64,000 nt of DNA from Planctomycetota bacterium (GCA_027618475.1 JAQCEJ010000018.1:1-64000); one strand, 5' to 3'; counted from the stretch's first letter, positions 29,501 to 39,897 are shown. The notes: generated by a model from the sequence alone, not told the origin. Numbers and translations: made by a program.

Positions 29501-29637
29501 ACATCGACGAGATCATCAAACAAAAAATCTCGTTGATGCCGGCGGACATTCAAAAAGTGCTGACGGTCGACGAACTGGTGAATGTCGTCGAATACATGAT
29601 GACGCTTACCAAGAAAACAACCGCCGCGTCGGAGTAA
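26587..29637 (+). CDS. Exported heme-propeller protein with C-terminal cytochrome c
   Basis: The start is GTG 26587 with AGCTGGAG about six bases upstream; the product is 1016 residues, with a signal peptide (VSKYRSIAIAMVLVITTSALA). A propeller domain follows (about 30-420): TLFTSEPTIFSPTNIDVDAR, ILEDTDGDGVCDTTKVF and SAHSFVFGPDGRLYWNFG, which are signature blades of the Pirellula-type membrane-bound dehydrogenase family. HEAT-like repeats occupy roughly 430-860. The cytochrome domain has CSKCH at 887, then VGPNLTEIGSKLSKQAMWES and an end rich in Met-Pro (SLMPADIQKVLT). It likely oxidises a carbohydrate and passes electrons to the heme. It is homologous to the last third of the protein at 10716. 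Confidence 0.95.
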   Translation: MSKYRSIAIAMVLVITTSALADESREAADAVSNLDVAPGLEATLFTSEPTIFSPTNIDVDARGRVWVCEVVNYRRFANAQNEPREEGDRILILEDTDGDGVCDTTKVFYQGTDVDSAMGICVLGNTVIVSCSPNVIVFTDNDGDDVPDKKEYLFTQTGQPQHDHSAHSFVFGPDGRLYWNFGNTGKSVHDASGKPIVDAAGNTVIDNGKPYYGGMVFRCNRDGSDFEVLAHNFRNNYEISVDSFGTLWQSDNDDDGNMGVRINYVMEYGNYGYLDQMTGAGWRTPRTNLEETVPLRHWHLNDPGVVPNLLQTGAGSPTGICVYEGRLLPEVFWDQVIHCDAGPNVVRAYPAKKHGAGYTAEMVNILEGTRDKWFRPSDVCVAPDGSLFVADWYDPGVGGHRQGDVERGRIFRVAPPKTPYKVKPIDVTTPQGAVAALTNPNLATRYLAWTALHEMGTKAERELRVLYESKEPRHRAQALWLLAMIDGRSDQYIQQGIKDRNPDIRITAIRIARELDADVALYIRQLLRDTAPEVRRECAIALHNLKSAEAATLWAELATTYKGNDRWFLEALGIAADGRWTSFLDAWLKKVGHRWENATNRDVAWRSRGEQTPKLLAEILANPAWTTDDLPRYLRAFDFLEGPEKATILTDLAFHPAAGNAERQIFISSEALARVPGFDISTKPDFAPALDRVLDQLIATPQFISLVEKFKVRDRYSQLLGLAQAHPDDTFGVEAIRALLNLDQPELIKQALAATYEKEPERPLYTARVLGNATDNRANKLLLPVIADANYSTELRREAVRSLGKTKPGAEQLLKLVRADDWDDQLGGAAGAALHAASWPEIRDEGIKLFPLPPTRNNEPLPTIDELLKRNGDVQEGKVSFNTVATCSKCHVVNNIGKEVGPNLTEIGSKLSKQAMWESILFPSAGISHNYETYSVVLNDGNVINGIMISQTPEAVSIRTIEAITHNIKVSDIDEIIKQKISLMPADIQKVLTVDELVNVVEYMMTLTKKTTAASE

Positions 29638-29648
29638 AGTCATTTTTT

Positions 29649-29729
29649 GAAACGCAGAGGACGCAGAGATCGCTAAGAGATGATAAGAGGCACATTCTTC
29701 CTCAGCGATTTCAGCGCCCTCTGCGTTTC
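29649..29729. repeat. Long imperfect hairpin, repeat-like element
   Basis: GAAACGCAGAGG at 29649-29660 and its exact complement CCTCTGCGTTTC at 29718-29729 form the outer stem. ATCGCT at 29669-29674 and AGCGAT at 29704-29709 form an inner stem. The rest of the 81-base element pairs poorly. It lies between the heme-propeller gene and the next gene. The GAAACGCAGAGG arm is a dispersed motif that I remember from many bacterial genomes, so this is probably a non-coding repeat. A T-rich run (TTTAGTTTTTTTCGC) lies downstream near 29745-29760, so it could also terminate transcription. Confidence 0.6.
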
Positions 29730-29777
29730 ATAAATCTTCAAATTCTTTAGTTTTTTTCGCGAACCGAGTTTCCTACG

Positions 29778-32700
29778 ATGAAAAACGATCGGACAACTCT
29801 TCTCGTTAGCGCTGCCATCATAACGGTGGTTGTCGCGATAGTTGTCGGTCGGTTCGTCTTTCGTTCTCCTGCACTGGTCCCCGCACCGCAATCTGACCCT
29901 GCAGTAGATACAGGCGATGACGAAGAAATTTATGCCGACCCCCTGCCTGAATTCTCCCGGGAAGAGACGAAACGCCTGCTTTCGCTGCACCATCGCGGCC
30001 TCGGACTGCTCGAGAATGGCGAATACGATAAAAGCGAACCGTTATTAGCAGAAGTGACTAAGAAGTATCCCGATCCGGCGACACTCACAAATCTCGCCAT
30101 CTGTCAGATTCTCTCGCTCGGATCGGTGGAAATCTCTCCTGACGATGCCGAGAAAAACGCGGTTTTCAACCGAGCGCAAGAAACCATCGACCTTTTGATG
30201 AAATCGAGCGAAGCATCGGCACTGCCTTATTACATCAAGGGGCGATTAATTACACTGACGGGGGATCTCCCTGCCGCGATGGAATTCTTTCGCAAAGCAG
30301 CGGAGCACGCGCCAGAAGCTCCCGTGTTCCCATACGCCATTTACGACGCGGTTAAAAACAGTTCGTCGAACGACCTCGCCAACGAGGGAATCGCTGCACT
30401 CAGGAGGACACACGATCTTGTCCCCGATAATCTCTGGATCGTCTGTGAACTGCTGATTGATCAACTCGAACACAAAGACAATTCGATCGTCGAGACTCTC
30501 AAGCAGGCCGATGAGATTTTCGATTTTTTGAAAATCGGCATACGCAAGCGTACGCGGCTTGATCTCGATGTCACCATCGATGCAGCGCTCGAGGCTCTCA
30601 GTCAAAACGATTGGCCCTCCGCCTCGGCGCAAATCCGCCGGATCGTCAACGTTGTGCGTCCCGAAGTCGCCGTGCAACTCGACCGGGGCAAAGCTATGCC
30701 GCATTTGCTGGAGTTCAGCGTTCAGTTCATCGGTCTACACGACTACCCCGAGCCCCCTCAAGAGGTGATCGAAGACCTAGCATTCAACAATGTATCCGAG
30801 ACGACCGACGAGGCGTCGTTACAGATTCCCGGACTCAAGAACATCAAGTTGATCGACTTCGATCTCGACGGAAATCTCGACATCGTTGCCGCGACGGAAC
30901 ATGCGGTTCATGTTCTGTTACAAACCGGTGAAGCAACTACCTGGACTTCCGCTAGCATCTACGAAAGTCCGTACCCGTTCGCCGGACTGTTGTTCGTCGA
31001 TCTTGATCGCGACACGCAGCAGAATACCGTCGCCAACGGGGTCGGCTGCGCAACGGCTGACGTCGACATTGTGACATTCGGCCCACAAGGGGTGCAAGTC
31101 CTCTTGAATGCACTCGACAACGACGTCCGACGACTTATACCGGTCGTTCAGAACGAGGCGTTTCAGGAACTTCGAAACGTGCTGACGGTTGCCGCGGTCG
31201 ATTTTGATCATGAAGGGGATCTTGATCTCGTAATTTCGTCCGATACGGGTCTCACATTCTGGACGAACCTCGGCAATATGCAGTTTGAGAAACTGGATGG
31301 CCGAGCCGGATTGCCACCCACCGAATTTCGTGCGACGCACATCTTGCCGGTCGATGTAAACCGTGATCTCACACTCGACTTATTTCTGCGGAGTGATAAA
31401 ACAAATCGCTCGGGACGCATGATCAATCTTCGACATGGCGAATTCGTCTGGCAGGGATTCGATACGTCGTTTGCGACGACTGATACTGAACTCCCATATT
31501 CGATACGGGCATTGATCGCCGATGTCGGTAATGATGGACGAGTCGACCTTCTCATAGGTGGTTCACAAGGGATTTATCTTTACGAGGCTATTGACCGTTC
31601 GCCCGCGGACCTTGAATCCCCGATGGCATATGAAATCACCACTCTCGCTGTTGATGATCTCAAACTCTGGGACTACGACAACGACGGCCCACTCGATTTA
31701 ATCGCCTGTACGGACGATGGAATCAAAATCTGGCACGGTGCGAGGGATAAGGAATTCACCCTTATGAGCAAACTCATTGATGCCGACGCCACGCTCACGA
31801 ATGTCCAACTCGTCGATGTCGGCGACATCGACAATGACGGTGACATCGATGTTGCGGCTGCGACCGACGAACGCATCGTGATCCTCCGTAACGACGGCGG
31901 CAACCAGAATAACTGGCTCGACGTTGCTCTTCGCGCGCAGGCAACCCCCGACCGTCCGCAGGAACGGGTCAACATTCATGGACTCGGTAGCAGACTCGAA
32001 GTCTTTATCGGCGAAGAATACATGACGCGTATCGTCACCGAACCGATCACCCATTTTGGGCTGGGAATGCACGAATCGGCCGACGTCGTGCGACTGCACT
32101 GGCCGAATGGACTTCCCTATAACGTAATTGAACCGAAAGCAAACATGTCGATCTGCGAAGAACAACGGCTGCTCTCTTCGTGTGCGTTTTTGTATGCCTG
32201 GAACGGCGAACGATTCGAGTTCATCACCGATTTGCTGTGGAACGCACCGATCGGTCTGCCGATTTCAGAAGGAGTTTACATCCCTCCGCGCGAGTGGGAA
32301 TATTTGCATTTATCCAGCGATCAATTGCAGCCGAGGGATGGATATTACACATTGCAGGTGACTGAAGAATTATGGGAAGCGGCCTATTTCGACGAAATCG
32401 AACTGATCGCCGTCGATCATCCCGCTGAAATCGAACTTGTTTCTAATGAAAAGGTCGGTCCGCCGTCGGTCGCCGGTTACAAGTTGCACACCGTCGGCGA
32501 CCGTCGCATACCGATTCGAGCGGTCAATCATCAGGGTCGCGATCTCTTGCCGGAGGTTCTCAACGAAGATGGCCTCTATACCCAACCATTCGATCGCCGC
32601 ATCAAACAAGGACTGGTCGACGAACACTTTATCGAGCTCGATCTCGGCGATCTCGACAGTCCCAAGAATATCACACTGTTTCTTCGCGGATGGATGTATC

Positions 32701-33452
32701 CGACCGGACCGTCGGTCAACATTGCGATTTCACAAAATCCCGATATCACTCCGCCGAAGCCCCCTGCCCTGTCGGTCCCCGATGCGAACGGCGAGTGGAA
32801 AGAAGTCATCCCTTTCACCGGATTCCCCGGCGGCAAAACGAAGACGATCGCCATCGATCTCTCGCAAACGTTCTTAACAGACGACTATCGATTACGATTA
32901 TCGACGAACATGGAGTTTTATTGGGATGCGATCTACTTCACCGTCGACGAGCCCGTGGTCAACCTGACTCAAACCGTGCTGCCAATCGAATCGGCCGAAC
33001 TGCATTTCAGGGGTCTCTCGAACATGACGCCTGATTTATATAATGGTCCCGAACATTTCGACTACAACAGCGTGATAACCGATCCCTTCTGGCCGCCGAT
33101 GGAGGGGAAATTCACACGGTTTGGCGATGTTAAGAATCTGCTCACCGCTACCGATGACAAGTTACTCGTTATGGGAGCAGGCGATGAAGTGACGATTCGT
33201 TGGAAAGTTCCCGAGACGCCGCTCCCCTCGGGGTGGAAACGCGATTTCATTTTGCATAACGTCGGCTGGAACAAAGACGACGATTTGAATACGGCCTACG
33301 GCCATCAGGTCGAACCGCTGCCGTTTGTAGGAATGGAGCATTATCCGTATGATGTCATCCCCGAACGATTGCAATCGCCGGACTATTTGCGATATTTAAA
33401 GACCTATCAAACGCGCAGCCAGTCTGGGCGGTATTTTGGCAGCCGCCCCTGA
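29778..33452 (+). CDS. Membrane-anchored TPR / FG-GAP / UnbV protein
   Basis: The 1224-residue product starts at ATG 29778 with an N-terminal membrane segment (residues 7-29, LLVSAAIITVVVAIVVGR), probably an anchor. Helical TPR-like repeats follow (about 65-300; LLENGEYDKSEPLLAEVTKK). FG-GAP/VCBS propeller repeats with calcium-loop signatures come next: DFDLDGNLDIVAATE, DYDNDGPLDLIACTDD and DIDNDGDIDVAAAT. Then comes the ASPIC/UnbV domain (about 720-790; GLGSRLEVFIGEEYM and HFGLGMHESADVVRLHW). The last 430 residues (CAFLYAWNGERFEFITDLLW...) are beta-rich and unassigned. The whole is typical of a CRTAC1-like planctomycete surface protein that probably binds ligands or other proteins outside the cell. 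Its 3' neighbour, an NHL protein, starts 12 bases after its stop. Confidence 0.92.
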   Translation: MKNDRTTLLVSAAIITVVVAIVVGRFVFRSPALVPAPQSDPAVDTGDDEEIYADPLPEFSREETKRLLSLHHRGLGLLENGEYDKSEPLLAEVTKKYPDPATLTNLAICQILSLGSVEISPDDAEKNAVFNRAQETIDLLMKSSEASALPYYIKGRLITLTGDLPAAMEFFRKAAEHAPEAPVFPYAIYDAVKNSSSNDLANEGIAALRRTHDLVPDNLWIVCELLIDQLEHKDNSIVETLKQADEIFDFLKIGIRKRTRLDLDVTIDAALEALSQNDWPSASAQIRRIVNVVRPEVAVQLDRGKAMPHLLEFSVQFIGLHDYPEPPQEVIEDLAFNNVSETTDEASLQIPGLKNIKLIDFDLDGNLDIVAATEHAVHVLLQTGEATTWTSASIYESPYPFAGLLFVDLDRDTQQNTVANGVGCATADVDIVTFGPQGVQVLLNALDNDVRRLIPVVQNEAFQELRNVLTVAAVDFDHEGDLDLVISSDTGLTFWTNLGNMQFEKLDGRAGLPPTEFRATHILPVDVNRDLTLDLFLRSDKTNRSGRMINLRHGEFVWQGFDTSFATTDTELPYSIRALIADVGNDGRVDLLIGGSQGIYLYEAIDRSPADLESPMAYEITTLAVDDLKLWDYDNDGPLDLIACTDDGIKIWHGARDKEFTLMSKLIDADATLTNVQLVDVGDIDNDGDIDVAAATDERIVILRNDGGNQNNWLDVALRAQATPDRPQERVNIHGLGSRLEVFIGEEYMTRIVTEPITHFGLGMHESADVVRLHWPNGLPYNVIEPKANMSICEEQRLLSSCAFLYAWNGERFEFITDLLWNAPIGLPISEGVYIPPREWEYLHLSSDQLQPRDGYYTLQVTEELWEAAYFDEIELIAVDHPAEIELVSNEKVGPPSVAGYKLHTVGDRRIPIRAVNHQGRDLLPEVLNEDGLYTQPFDRRIKQGLVDEHFIELDLGDLDSPKNITLFLRGWMYPTGPSVNIAISQNPDITPPKPPALSVPDANGEWKEVIPFTGFPGGKTKTIAIDLSQTFLTDDYRLRLSTNMEFYWDAIYFTVDEPVVNLTQTVLPIESAELHFRGLSNMTPDLYNGPEHFDYNSVITDPFWPPMEGKFTRFGDVKNLLTATDDKLLVMGAGDEVTIRWKVPETPLPSGWKRDFILHNVGWNKDDDLNTAYGHQVEPLPFVGMEHYPYDVIPERLQSPDYLRYLKTYQTRSQSGRYFGSRP

Positions 33453-33464
33453 ACCAGGATTCCC

Positions 33465-34310
33465 ATGATTCGCTTCTTTTATATGCTTACCGTCGTTATA
33501 GCCGCGCTCGTCAGCGTGCATCCGACACGTTGCATCGCTCAGGAGATGAACTATCCGCTCGCGGTGACGGCGACAGACACGGGTGCGATCTACATTGCCG
33601 ATCGCCGTCTCCCGGGGGTCTGGAAGTTCGAAGCGGACATCTTATCTCTCTATTTTCAGGGCTCGAAAACGTTTCGTACGCCGCTGAATGCGATACGGTG
33701 CGTTGCCATCGATCACGAAGGCCAACTACTAGCCGGCGATTCATCGACGCGACAATTGTATCGATTCGATGAAGCCGGTCAGCCGCAACCGTTGTTGACG
33801 ACGAAAACCGGAATCGGCATACCGATGGCGTTGATCGCCGATGCCGAGGGAAACATCTTCGTCGCCGATCTCGAACTGCATTGGATCTGGAAGCTCGCTG
33901 CCGACAGCACCGAACCGGTGAAATATGCAGAAGTGACTGCCCCTCGTGGTATCACGCTCGACGCAGACGGTAAATTATGGGTCGTCTCGGGTGGAACGAA
34001 AAACCAACTCGTATGCGTTGAGACCGACGGTACGGTGAATTTGATCGTGAAAGAACCGACGTTTGAGTTCCCGCATCAGGTCGTACTCGATGACGACAAG
34101 ACAGCGTACGTCACGGACGGTTACGCGAAAGCGGTCTGGAAAATCCCGCTGGATGGTACCCCCGAGAAATGGGTCAGCGGTGAACCGTTCGTGAACCCGG
34201 TCGGACTTTGTCGCAAGGGAAAAGATCTGCTCGTGGCCGATCCCCAGGCGAAAGGAGTATTTCAGATCGATAGCGAGGGGAACATCACCAAGGTCGCACC
34301 GTCGAAGTGA
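33465..34310 (+). CDS. Exported NHL-repeat propeller protein
   Basis: The 281-residue product starts MIRFFYMLTVVIAALVSVHP with an evident signal peptide. Repeats with the NHL pattern appear about every 45 residues: AIYIADRRLPGVWKFE, IRCVAIDHEGQLLAGDSSTR, MALIADAEGNIFVADLELHW, GITLDADGKLWVVSGGTKN, and VVLDDDKTAYVTDGYAKAVW. They should form a small beta-propeller of the NHL/SMP-30 type. Such proteins bind ligands or hydrolyse lactones, but no metal-ligand set is obvious here. It starts 12 bases downstream of the 1224-residue gene and is probably co-transcribed with it. It ends 10 bases before the stop of argC, which is convergent. Confidence 0.9.
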   Translation: MIRFFYMLTVVIAALVSVHPTRCIAQEMNYPLAVTATDTGAIYIADRRLPGVWKFEADILSLYFQGSKTFRTPLNAIRCVAIDHEGQLLAGDSSTRQLYRFDEAGQPQPLLTTKTGIGIPMALIADAEGNIFVADLELHWIWKLAADSTEPVKYAEVTAPRGITLDADGKLWVVSGGTKNQLVCVETDGTVNLIVKEPTFEFPHQVVLDDDKTAYVTDGYAKAVWKIPLDGTPEKWVSGEPFVNPVGLCRKGKDLLVADPQAKGVFQIDSEGNITKVAPSK

Positions 34311-34320
34311 ATCTCCGAAC

Positions 34321-35331
34321 TCACAACAACCCCGTCGTTTCCTCAAACCCGGCCATCAAGTTGAAATTCTGCACGGCAACGCCGGCGGCTCCTTTGATGA
34401 GGTTGTCGAGGCAACCGATGACGATCAACTGATCCTTTGAAAAGCGGACCGTCACATCGAAGAAATTTGTATTCGCCGAATCTTTTGTCGCCGGCAGGTG
34501 ATCGACGACACGCACAAACGGCTTTCCGTCATAAAACTTGCGATAGAGCGACAACAACTCGGCTTGCGTCGTCGGCGATTTCATTCGCGGATAAATCGTG
34601 CAGAGAATGCCGCGGTCCATCGGGATCAAATGCGGGGTGAACGTGACAGCGACATCCTGCCCGCTGATATCCGAGAGGACTTGCTCGATCTCGGGAGTGT
34701 GTCGGTGTTTGCCGACGGAATAGGCCGAGAGACTTTCGTTGCATTCCGCGAAAAGGGTGTTTACCTTGGGTGCCCTCCCTGCTCCGCTGACGCCGCTCTT
34801 GGCGTCAATAATGATACCTGTCGGTTCGATGACCCCTTCGCATAAAAGCGGTGCGAGACTTAAGATCGATGTGCTCGTATAGCAGCCGGGGTTGGCGACG
34901 AGTTGCTGGCCGGGAATGCGGTCTGCCCACAACTCGGGGAGGCCATACACTGCCTGATCAAGATTCTGTAAGTCGGTGTGCTGGTGTCCGTACCACTCGG
35001 CGTATACCGCGGGATCCTTCAAACGATAGTCGGCACTGAGATCGACGACGCGAAGGCCCCGCTCGATCAATTGTGGGACAATCTCCATACTCGCCACGTG
35101 AGGGAGCGCACAAAAGACGAATTCGGCTCGCTCGGCGATCTGATCGGCCGATAGATCTTCACATCGAACGTCGAGCCGCCCCGTCAGACTCTGGTGAATC
35201 GAATGAATCGGCGGCGATCCCTCTTGCCGGGTGGTGAGGGCGGTGATTTCAACCTGGGGATTCCGCAGCAGAATCTTGATCAGTTCGAGCGCGGTGTAAC
35301 CGGTGGCTCCCAGAATAGCTGCTTTGACCAT
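34321..35331 (-). CDS. argC: N-acetyl-gamma-glutamyl-phosphate reductase
   Basis: ArgC reduces N-acetylglutamyl 5-phosphate to the semialdehyde with NADPH, the third step of arginine synthesis. The 336-residue protein begins [20 protein letters not shown] with the NADP-binding GATGY loop. The catalytic Cys is in [12 protein letters not shown] (about residue 150). [14 protein letters not shown] and HRHTPEIEQ contain the substrate-binding and catalytic His regions. AAGGAA about ten bases upstream of ATG 35331 serves as ribosome site. It has no arginine-pathway neighbour here, so it is not in an arg operon. It converges on the NHL gene with only ten bases between stops and no terminator that I can see. 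Confidence 0.97.
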   Translation of the reverse strand: MVKAAILGATGYTALELIKILLRNPQVEITALTTRQEGSPPIHSIHQSLTGRLDVRCEDLSADQIAERAEFVFCALPHVASMEIVPQLIERGLRVVDLSADYRLKDPAVYAEWYGHQHTDLQNLDQAVYGLPELWADRIPGQQLVANPGCYTSTSILSLAPLLCEGVIEPTGIIIDAKSGVSGAGRAPKVNTLFAECNESLSAYSVGKHRHTPEIEQVLSDISGQDVAVTFTPHLIPMDRGILCTIYPRMKSPTTQAELLSLYRKFYDGKPFVRVVDHLPATKDSANTNFFDVTVRFSKDQLIVIGCLDNLIKGAAGVAVQNFNLMAGFEETTGLL

Positions 35332-35614
35332 TGTCGCGAGTTCCTTTCGGCCATCATTCTAAGGGAGCACGGGGTCGACGGTCCAGCGTACCGCGCAGAA
35401 CGCCAAACCGTAAAATTCACGCTGAACGCATTCCGCTCTGGTTGCGAATGAGCGGACTTCACGTCAAAATGAGGCACTTATTCCGGTCACATCGCCGAGA
35501 CCAGTCAAACAACTTTCTCCGACGATACGACAATGAAAAATCCTTGCTGGTTCGATGTCGATTATCGTCGATCTGTCCATAACACTTTGAAATCACAACC
35601 CAGGAGTTTTCACC
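35332..35614. other. Divergent spacer between argC and cupin gene
   Basis: This 283-base spacer must hold the promoters of argC (minus strand) and the sugar cluster (plus strand). I see AGGAGT at 35602-35607 as ribosome site for the cupin gene. No clear hexamer pair, operator palindrome or riboswitch stands out. Short open frames here look like chance. Confidence 0.4.
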
Positions 35615-36844
35615 ATGGCGAACGTCGCAAAACTGGCTGCTAATGCGCTCACCGAAGGTGGCGGAATTTTCCGCCTGGCCCCGACATGGGTGCCCCGTTC
35701 CTTCCTGCAGCCGGGCAAACGAATCAAACTCCACCCCGCCGATTATTACGCACTCGGCACGCATCGCGGCGGGATCGACGAACGCTGGTTCGGCTCGACG
35801 ACCGCCGCAGCAAACGAAGGGGCTCCGCCGGATGAAGGTCTGAGCTATTGTGTCTTCGGTAAGGAGAAATTCACGCTCCGCGACGCCGTCGCCGAGTTGG
35901 GTGAGCAGATTGTCGGAGCGAAAATCTGGAAGAAATACAACCGTTGGCCGGTCTATTCGAAGTTTTTCGATAACATGGGCCCGATTCCTCATCACATGCA
36001 CCAGAACGACAAGCAGGCCAAGCTCGTCGGACAGGAAGGCAAACCCGAATCATACTACTTTCCGCCGCAGCTCAACGCCATCGGTAATAATTTCCCCTAC
36101 ACATTCTTCGGCCTCGAACCGGGAACGACCAAACAAGATGTCATCCGCTGTCTCGACCGCTGGAACCATGGAGACAATGGGATTCTCAATCTTTCGAAAG
36201 CGTACCGCCTGCAACCGGGAACCGGCTGGCTCGTTCCTCCCTGTGTGTTGCATGCTCCGGGCAGTCTTGTCACCTACGAACCTCAATGGGGAAGCGATGT
36301 CTTCGGCATGTATCAGTCGATGGTCGAAGGGCGAGCCGTGCCCCGATCGCTGCTGACGAAAGACTTCCCGAAAGATAAGCACGACAATAACAAGTATCTT
36401 GTTGACGCTCTCGATTGGGAGGGGAATGTGAATCCCAACTTCAAAGATAGCCACTACCTCGAACCGATTGTCGCTTCGGGCTCGGAGAAAGAAGGCTACG
36501 TCGATCGCTGGGTTGTTTACGGCCGCATCGCCGGCAAACAACTCTTCACCGCCAAAGAATTGACCGTCGAACCGGGCAAGAAATGCACAATTAAGGACGG
36601 TGGTGCGTACGGCTGGATTACCGTTCAAGGCGAAGGACACATCGGAAAATTACGCCTGCAGACCCCAGCCATGATTCGGTACGGCCAAATGACGGACGAT
36701 GAAGTCTTCGTCACCGCAACCGCCGCCGCCGACGGGGTGACGATCGAAAACACGGGTTCAGAACCACTGGTCAGCCTCCGTTACTTCGGCCCTGATGCCC
36801 AACCGGACGCCCCGAACGTGGGGGATTATAAGAAGAAAAAGTGA
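35615..36844 (+). CDS. Cupin-type, mannose-6-phosphate isomerase-like protein
   Basis: ATG 35615 has AGGAGT eight bases upstream. The 409-residue protein is cytoplasmic. GPIPHHMHQNDKQAKLVGQEGK, at about residues 125-145, carries the HxH-type metal ligands of cupins in the way mannose-6-phosphate isomerases do. TGWLVPPCVLHAPGSLVTYE, about residue 205, would provide the later His of the metal site. A second, C-terminal cupin-like half follows (WITVQGEGHIGKLRLQTPA). The reaction is unknown; an aldose-ketose isomerisation or epimerisation is the obvious guess. It is the first gene of a plus-strand run with a TIM-barrel isomerase and an oxidoreductase, which suggests a single sugar or cyclitol pathway. 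The gap to the next gene is 151 bases. Confidence 0.82.
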   Translation: MANVAKLAANALTEGGGIFRLAPTWVPRSFLQPGKRIKLHPADYYALGTHRGGIDERWFGSTTAAANEGAPPDEGLSYCVFGKEKFTLRDAVAELGEQIVGAKIWKKYNRWPVYSKFFDNMGPIPHHMHQNDKQAKLVGQEGKPESYYFPPQLNAIGNNFPYTFFGLEPGTTKQDVIRCLDRWNHGDNGILNLSKAYRLQPGTGWLVPPCVLHAPGSLVTYEPQWGSDVFGMYQSMVEGRAVPRSLLTKDFPKDKHDNNKYLVDALDWEGNVNPNFKDSHYLEPIVASGSEKEGYVDRWVVYGRIAGKQLFTAKELTVEPGKKCTIKDGGAYGWITVQGEGHIGKLRLQTPAMIRYGQMTDDEVFVTATAAADGVTIENTGSEPLVSLRYFGPDAQPDAPNVGDYKKKK

Positions 36845-36995
36845 AAAGACGCCTGGAAAGTTGAGTTTTGATCAACATGACACCAGCCGCGACAGGGATA
36901 AAACGGTTTGAGTTTAAGCGTCAGATGATAGACGAACCGCTCCCTCACTAGTTCGGAATACTGGTGGAATCATCGACTGATAAGGATAATCCAAC

Positions 36996-38048
36996 ATGGC
37001 ACACACCAACAATTTTCCCAAGTTGCATAACGCCGCCTGGCCGGGCGTCGTCGGTAAAGGATCTCCCGATGCCGAACCGTTTCTCGATCTCGATACGATG
37101 CTCAATTACACCGCCGCCGCATCGGTCGATGGCGTGAAATTCGACGGCATCGATCTGTTTCTGTTCGATCCGCATGTAAGTATTGACTCGACGAAAGACG
37201 ACCTCAAGAAACTCGCCGATCAAGTGAAAGGACACGGTCTCGTGATCGGAACGGTCGTCGCTCCTGTCTGGCCGCCGACTGGCGGGGGATCGGCCATGGA
37301 TGAAGGGGAAGGCCGAAAGAGCTTTTTGACTCAGGTTCGCAAAGGATGCGGCATTGCGAAGACACTGCGGGAGATCGGCATCCGACCGTACGGTGTTGTC
37401 CGTATCGATTCGGCGTGCGGCACTGGCGACTGGCTCGCCGACCCCGAAGGAAATCAGAAGAAAGTCGCCGAGACATTTCGTCAGGCGTGTGACATTGCCG
37501 CAGATCATGGTGAACGTCTTGCCGCTGAGGGAGAAATCTGCTGGGGCGGCATGCACAGCTGGCGACGCATGCTGCAACTGCTCGAAATGGTCGATCGTCC
37601 GCAGACCCTCGGCTTCCAGGCTGACATGGCACATACCCTGCTCTACATGATGGGCTACAATGCTCCTGAAGACCGGATTACCGCGGAAGGTTTCGATTGG
37701 AAGGACGATAATGCCTACGACACCGCGTATCGCACGCTGACCGATGCACTGCGACCCTGGACCATCGATTTTCACATCGCTCAGAACGATGCCACCGTTA
37801 AAGGGTCGGGATCGCACGACAAGACCGGCCGGCATTGCCTGCCGAACGACCCGAACGGCAAACTCGAAATTACCAAGCGTGCCGGGTATTGGCTCCGCGA
37901 CAGTTACGGCAATCTGACACAGAAAATCAAGCACGTCTGTTGGGACGGCTGCATGTTCCCGAACGACGTAATGTCAAAACCCGATACGTGGAACGACATT
38001 CTGGGAGCAATGCTCGCCGTCCGTGACGCCCACGGCTGGAAAGAATGA
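36996..38048 (+). CDS. Sugar phosphate isomerase/epimerase (xylose isomerase-like TIM barrel)
   Basis: The 350-residue protein starts at ATG 36996. It contains [20 protein letters not shown] and [19 protein letters not shown], which look like early strands of the AP-endonuclease-2/xylose-isomerase TIM barrel. [19 protein letters not shown] with Glu, [20 protein letters not shown] with Asp and His, and [18 protein letters not shown] with late-strand ligands provide the expected metal-binding set. Members isomerise or epimerise sugars or inosose-type cyclitols. It lies between the cupin-type gene and the Gfo/Idh/MocA gene (57 bases downstream). A pair of TIM-barrel isomerase and dehydrogenase is typical of inositol- or keto-sugar catabolism. 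Exact substrate cannot be named. Confidence 0.9.
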   Translation: MAHTNNFPKLHNAAWPGVVGKGSPDAEPFLDLDTMLNYTAAASVDGVKFDGIDLFLFDPHVSIDSTKDDLKKLADQVKGHGLVIGTVVAPVWPPTGGGSAMDEGEGRKSFLTQVRKGCGIAKTLREIGIRPYGVVRIDSACGTGDWLADPEGNQKKVAETFRQACDIAADHGERLAAEGEICWGGMHSWRRMLQLLEMVDRPQTLGFQADMAHTLLYMMGYNAPEDRITAEGFDWKDDNAYDTAYRTLTDALRPWTIDFHIAQNDATVKGSGSHDKTGRHCLPNDPNGKLEITKRAGYWLRDSYGNLTQKIKHVCWDGCMFPNDVMSKPDTWNDILGAMLAVRDAHGWKE

Positions 38049-38105
38049 CGACGGCCACCATCCGAACGACAGAATTCAATTCACGCTTCTACACGAGGAA
38101 CCACC

Positions 38106-39248
<1,143 letters not shown>

Positions 39249-39286
39249 ACCGGCCAAAATGGACTGGTGTTTCCCTTTCAAACGTT

Positions 39287-39292
39287 TATAAT
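39287..39292 (+). promoter_or_regulatory. Probable -10 element for greA
   Basis: TATAAT, a perfect -10 consensus, lies about 100 bases upstream of the greA start. No good -35 hexamer is visible at the expected spacing. A start site near 39299 would produce a leader of about 90 bases that contains the hairpin at 39318-39345. Confidence 0.45.
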
Positions 39293-39317
39293 CGACGAAT
39301 ACGAAATATGACCGAAG

Positions 39318-39358
39318 ACGGGCGACCCCGATACATGTCGCCCGTTTTCATTTTTTTG
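39318..39358 (+). terminator. Hairpin plus T-run between oxidoreductase gene and greA
   Basis: ACGGGCGAC at 39318-39326 pairs perfectly with GTCGCCCGT at 39337-39345, and TTTCATTTTTTT follows. This is a textbook intrinsic terminator shape. It lies downstream of the oxidoreductase stop (39248), whose transcript it would end. It is also downstream of the likely greA -10 element (39287), so it would sit in the greA leader as well and could act as an attenuator. Confidence 0.75.
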
Positions 39359-39387
39359 CCTGGCAGAAATCGAAGGGCTGCGAAAGC

Positions 39388-39864
39388 ATGGATCATCAAC
39401 CAATCTCTCGCGAGGGGTATTTGAAGCTGAAAGAAGAAATCCGTCGCCTTGAGCAGGACGAAATGCCTGTTATCGCCGAAAAAATTGCCGAGGCCCGGTC
39501 CGAGGGGGATCTCAGCGAGAATGCTGAGTATCATGGCCAGCGAGAGGCCCAGGGGTTGCTTCAGGCGAAGATCAATCAACTGAAGAACAAACTGGCCAAC
39601 ACCTTTATCGTCGACAAGGCCGATATGCCCAAAGGGGTCGTTACGTTTGGTTCCCGTGTCTCCGTCAAGAATCTCGACGACGGCGACGTCGAGCAATACG
39701 AATTCGTCGGCCCAGGTGAAGAAGACTACACCGGTGACGTCATGAAGATTCTCACCAGCAGCCCGATCGCCAAGTGCCTGCTTGGCAAGAAGGTCGGTGA
39801 AACCGCTGAATTCACCGCTCCTAAAGGAGTCGTCAGGATGGAAATTACGGAAATCGTCGATTAA
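39388..39864 (+). CDS. greA: Transcription elongation factor GreA
   Basis: The 158-residue protein has the two GreA parts: an N-terminal antiparallel coiled coil (about residues 5-78; [20 protein letters not shown], with the acidic tip [19 protein letters not shown] that reaches the polymerase active site) and a C-terminal FKBP-like domain (about 85-158; [20 protein letters not shown]). The tip residues Asp and Glu in GDLSENAEY are conserved. GreA stimulates transcript cleavage by stalled RNA polymerase. The leader has a hairpin that could attenuate it, and an intrinsic terminator follows at 39898. Identification is firm. Confidence 0.97.
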   Translation: MDHQPISREGYLKLKEEIRRLEQDEMPVIAEKIAEARSEGDLSENAEYHGQREAQGLLQAKINQLKNKLANTFIVDKADMPKGVVTFGSRVSVKNLDDGDVEQYEFVGPGEEDYTGDVMKILTSSPIAKCLLGKKVGETAEFTAPKGVVRMEITEIVD

Positions 39865-39897
39865 CCGATTCCGTTACCTTTAGACATCGTTTCCTTC

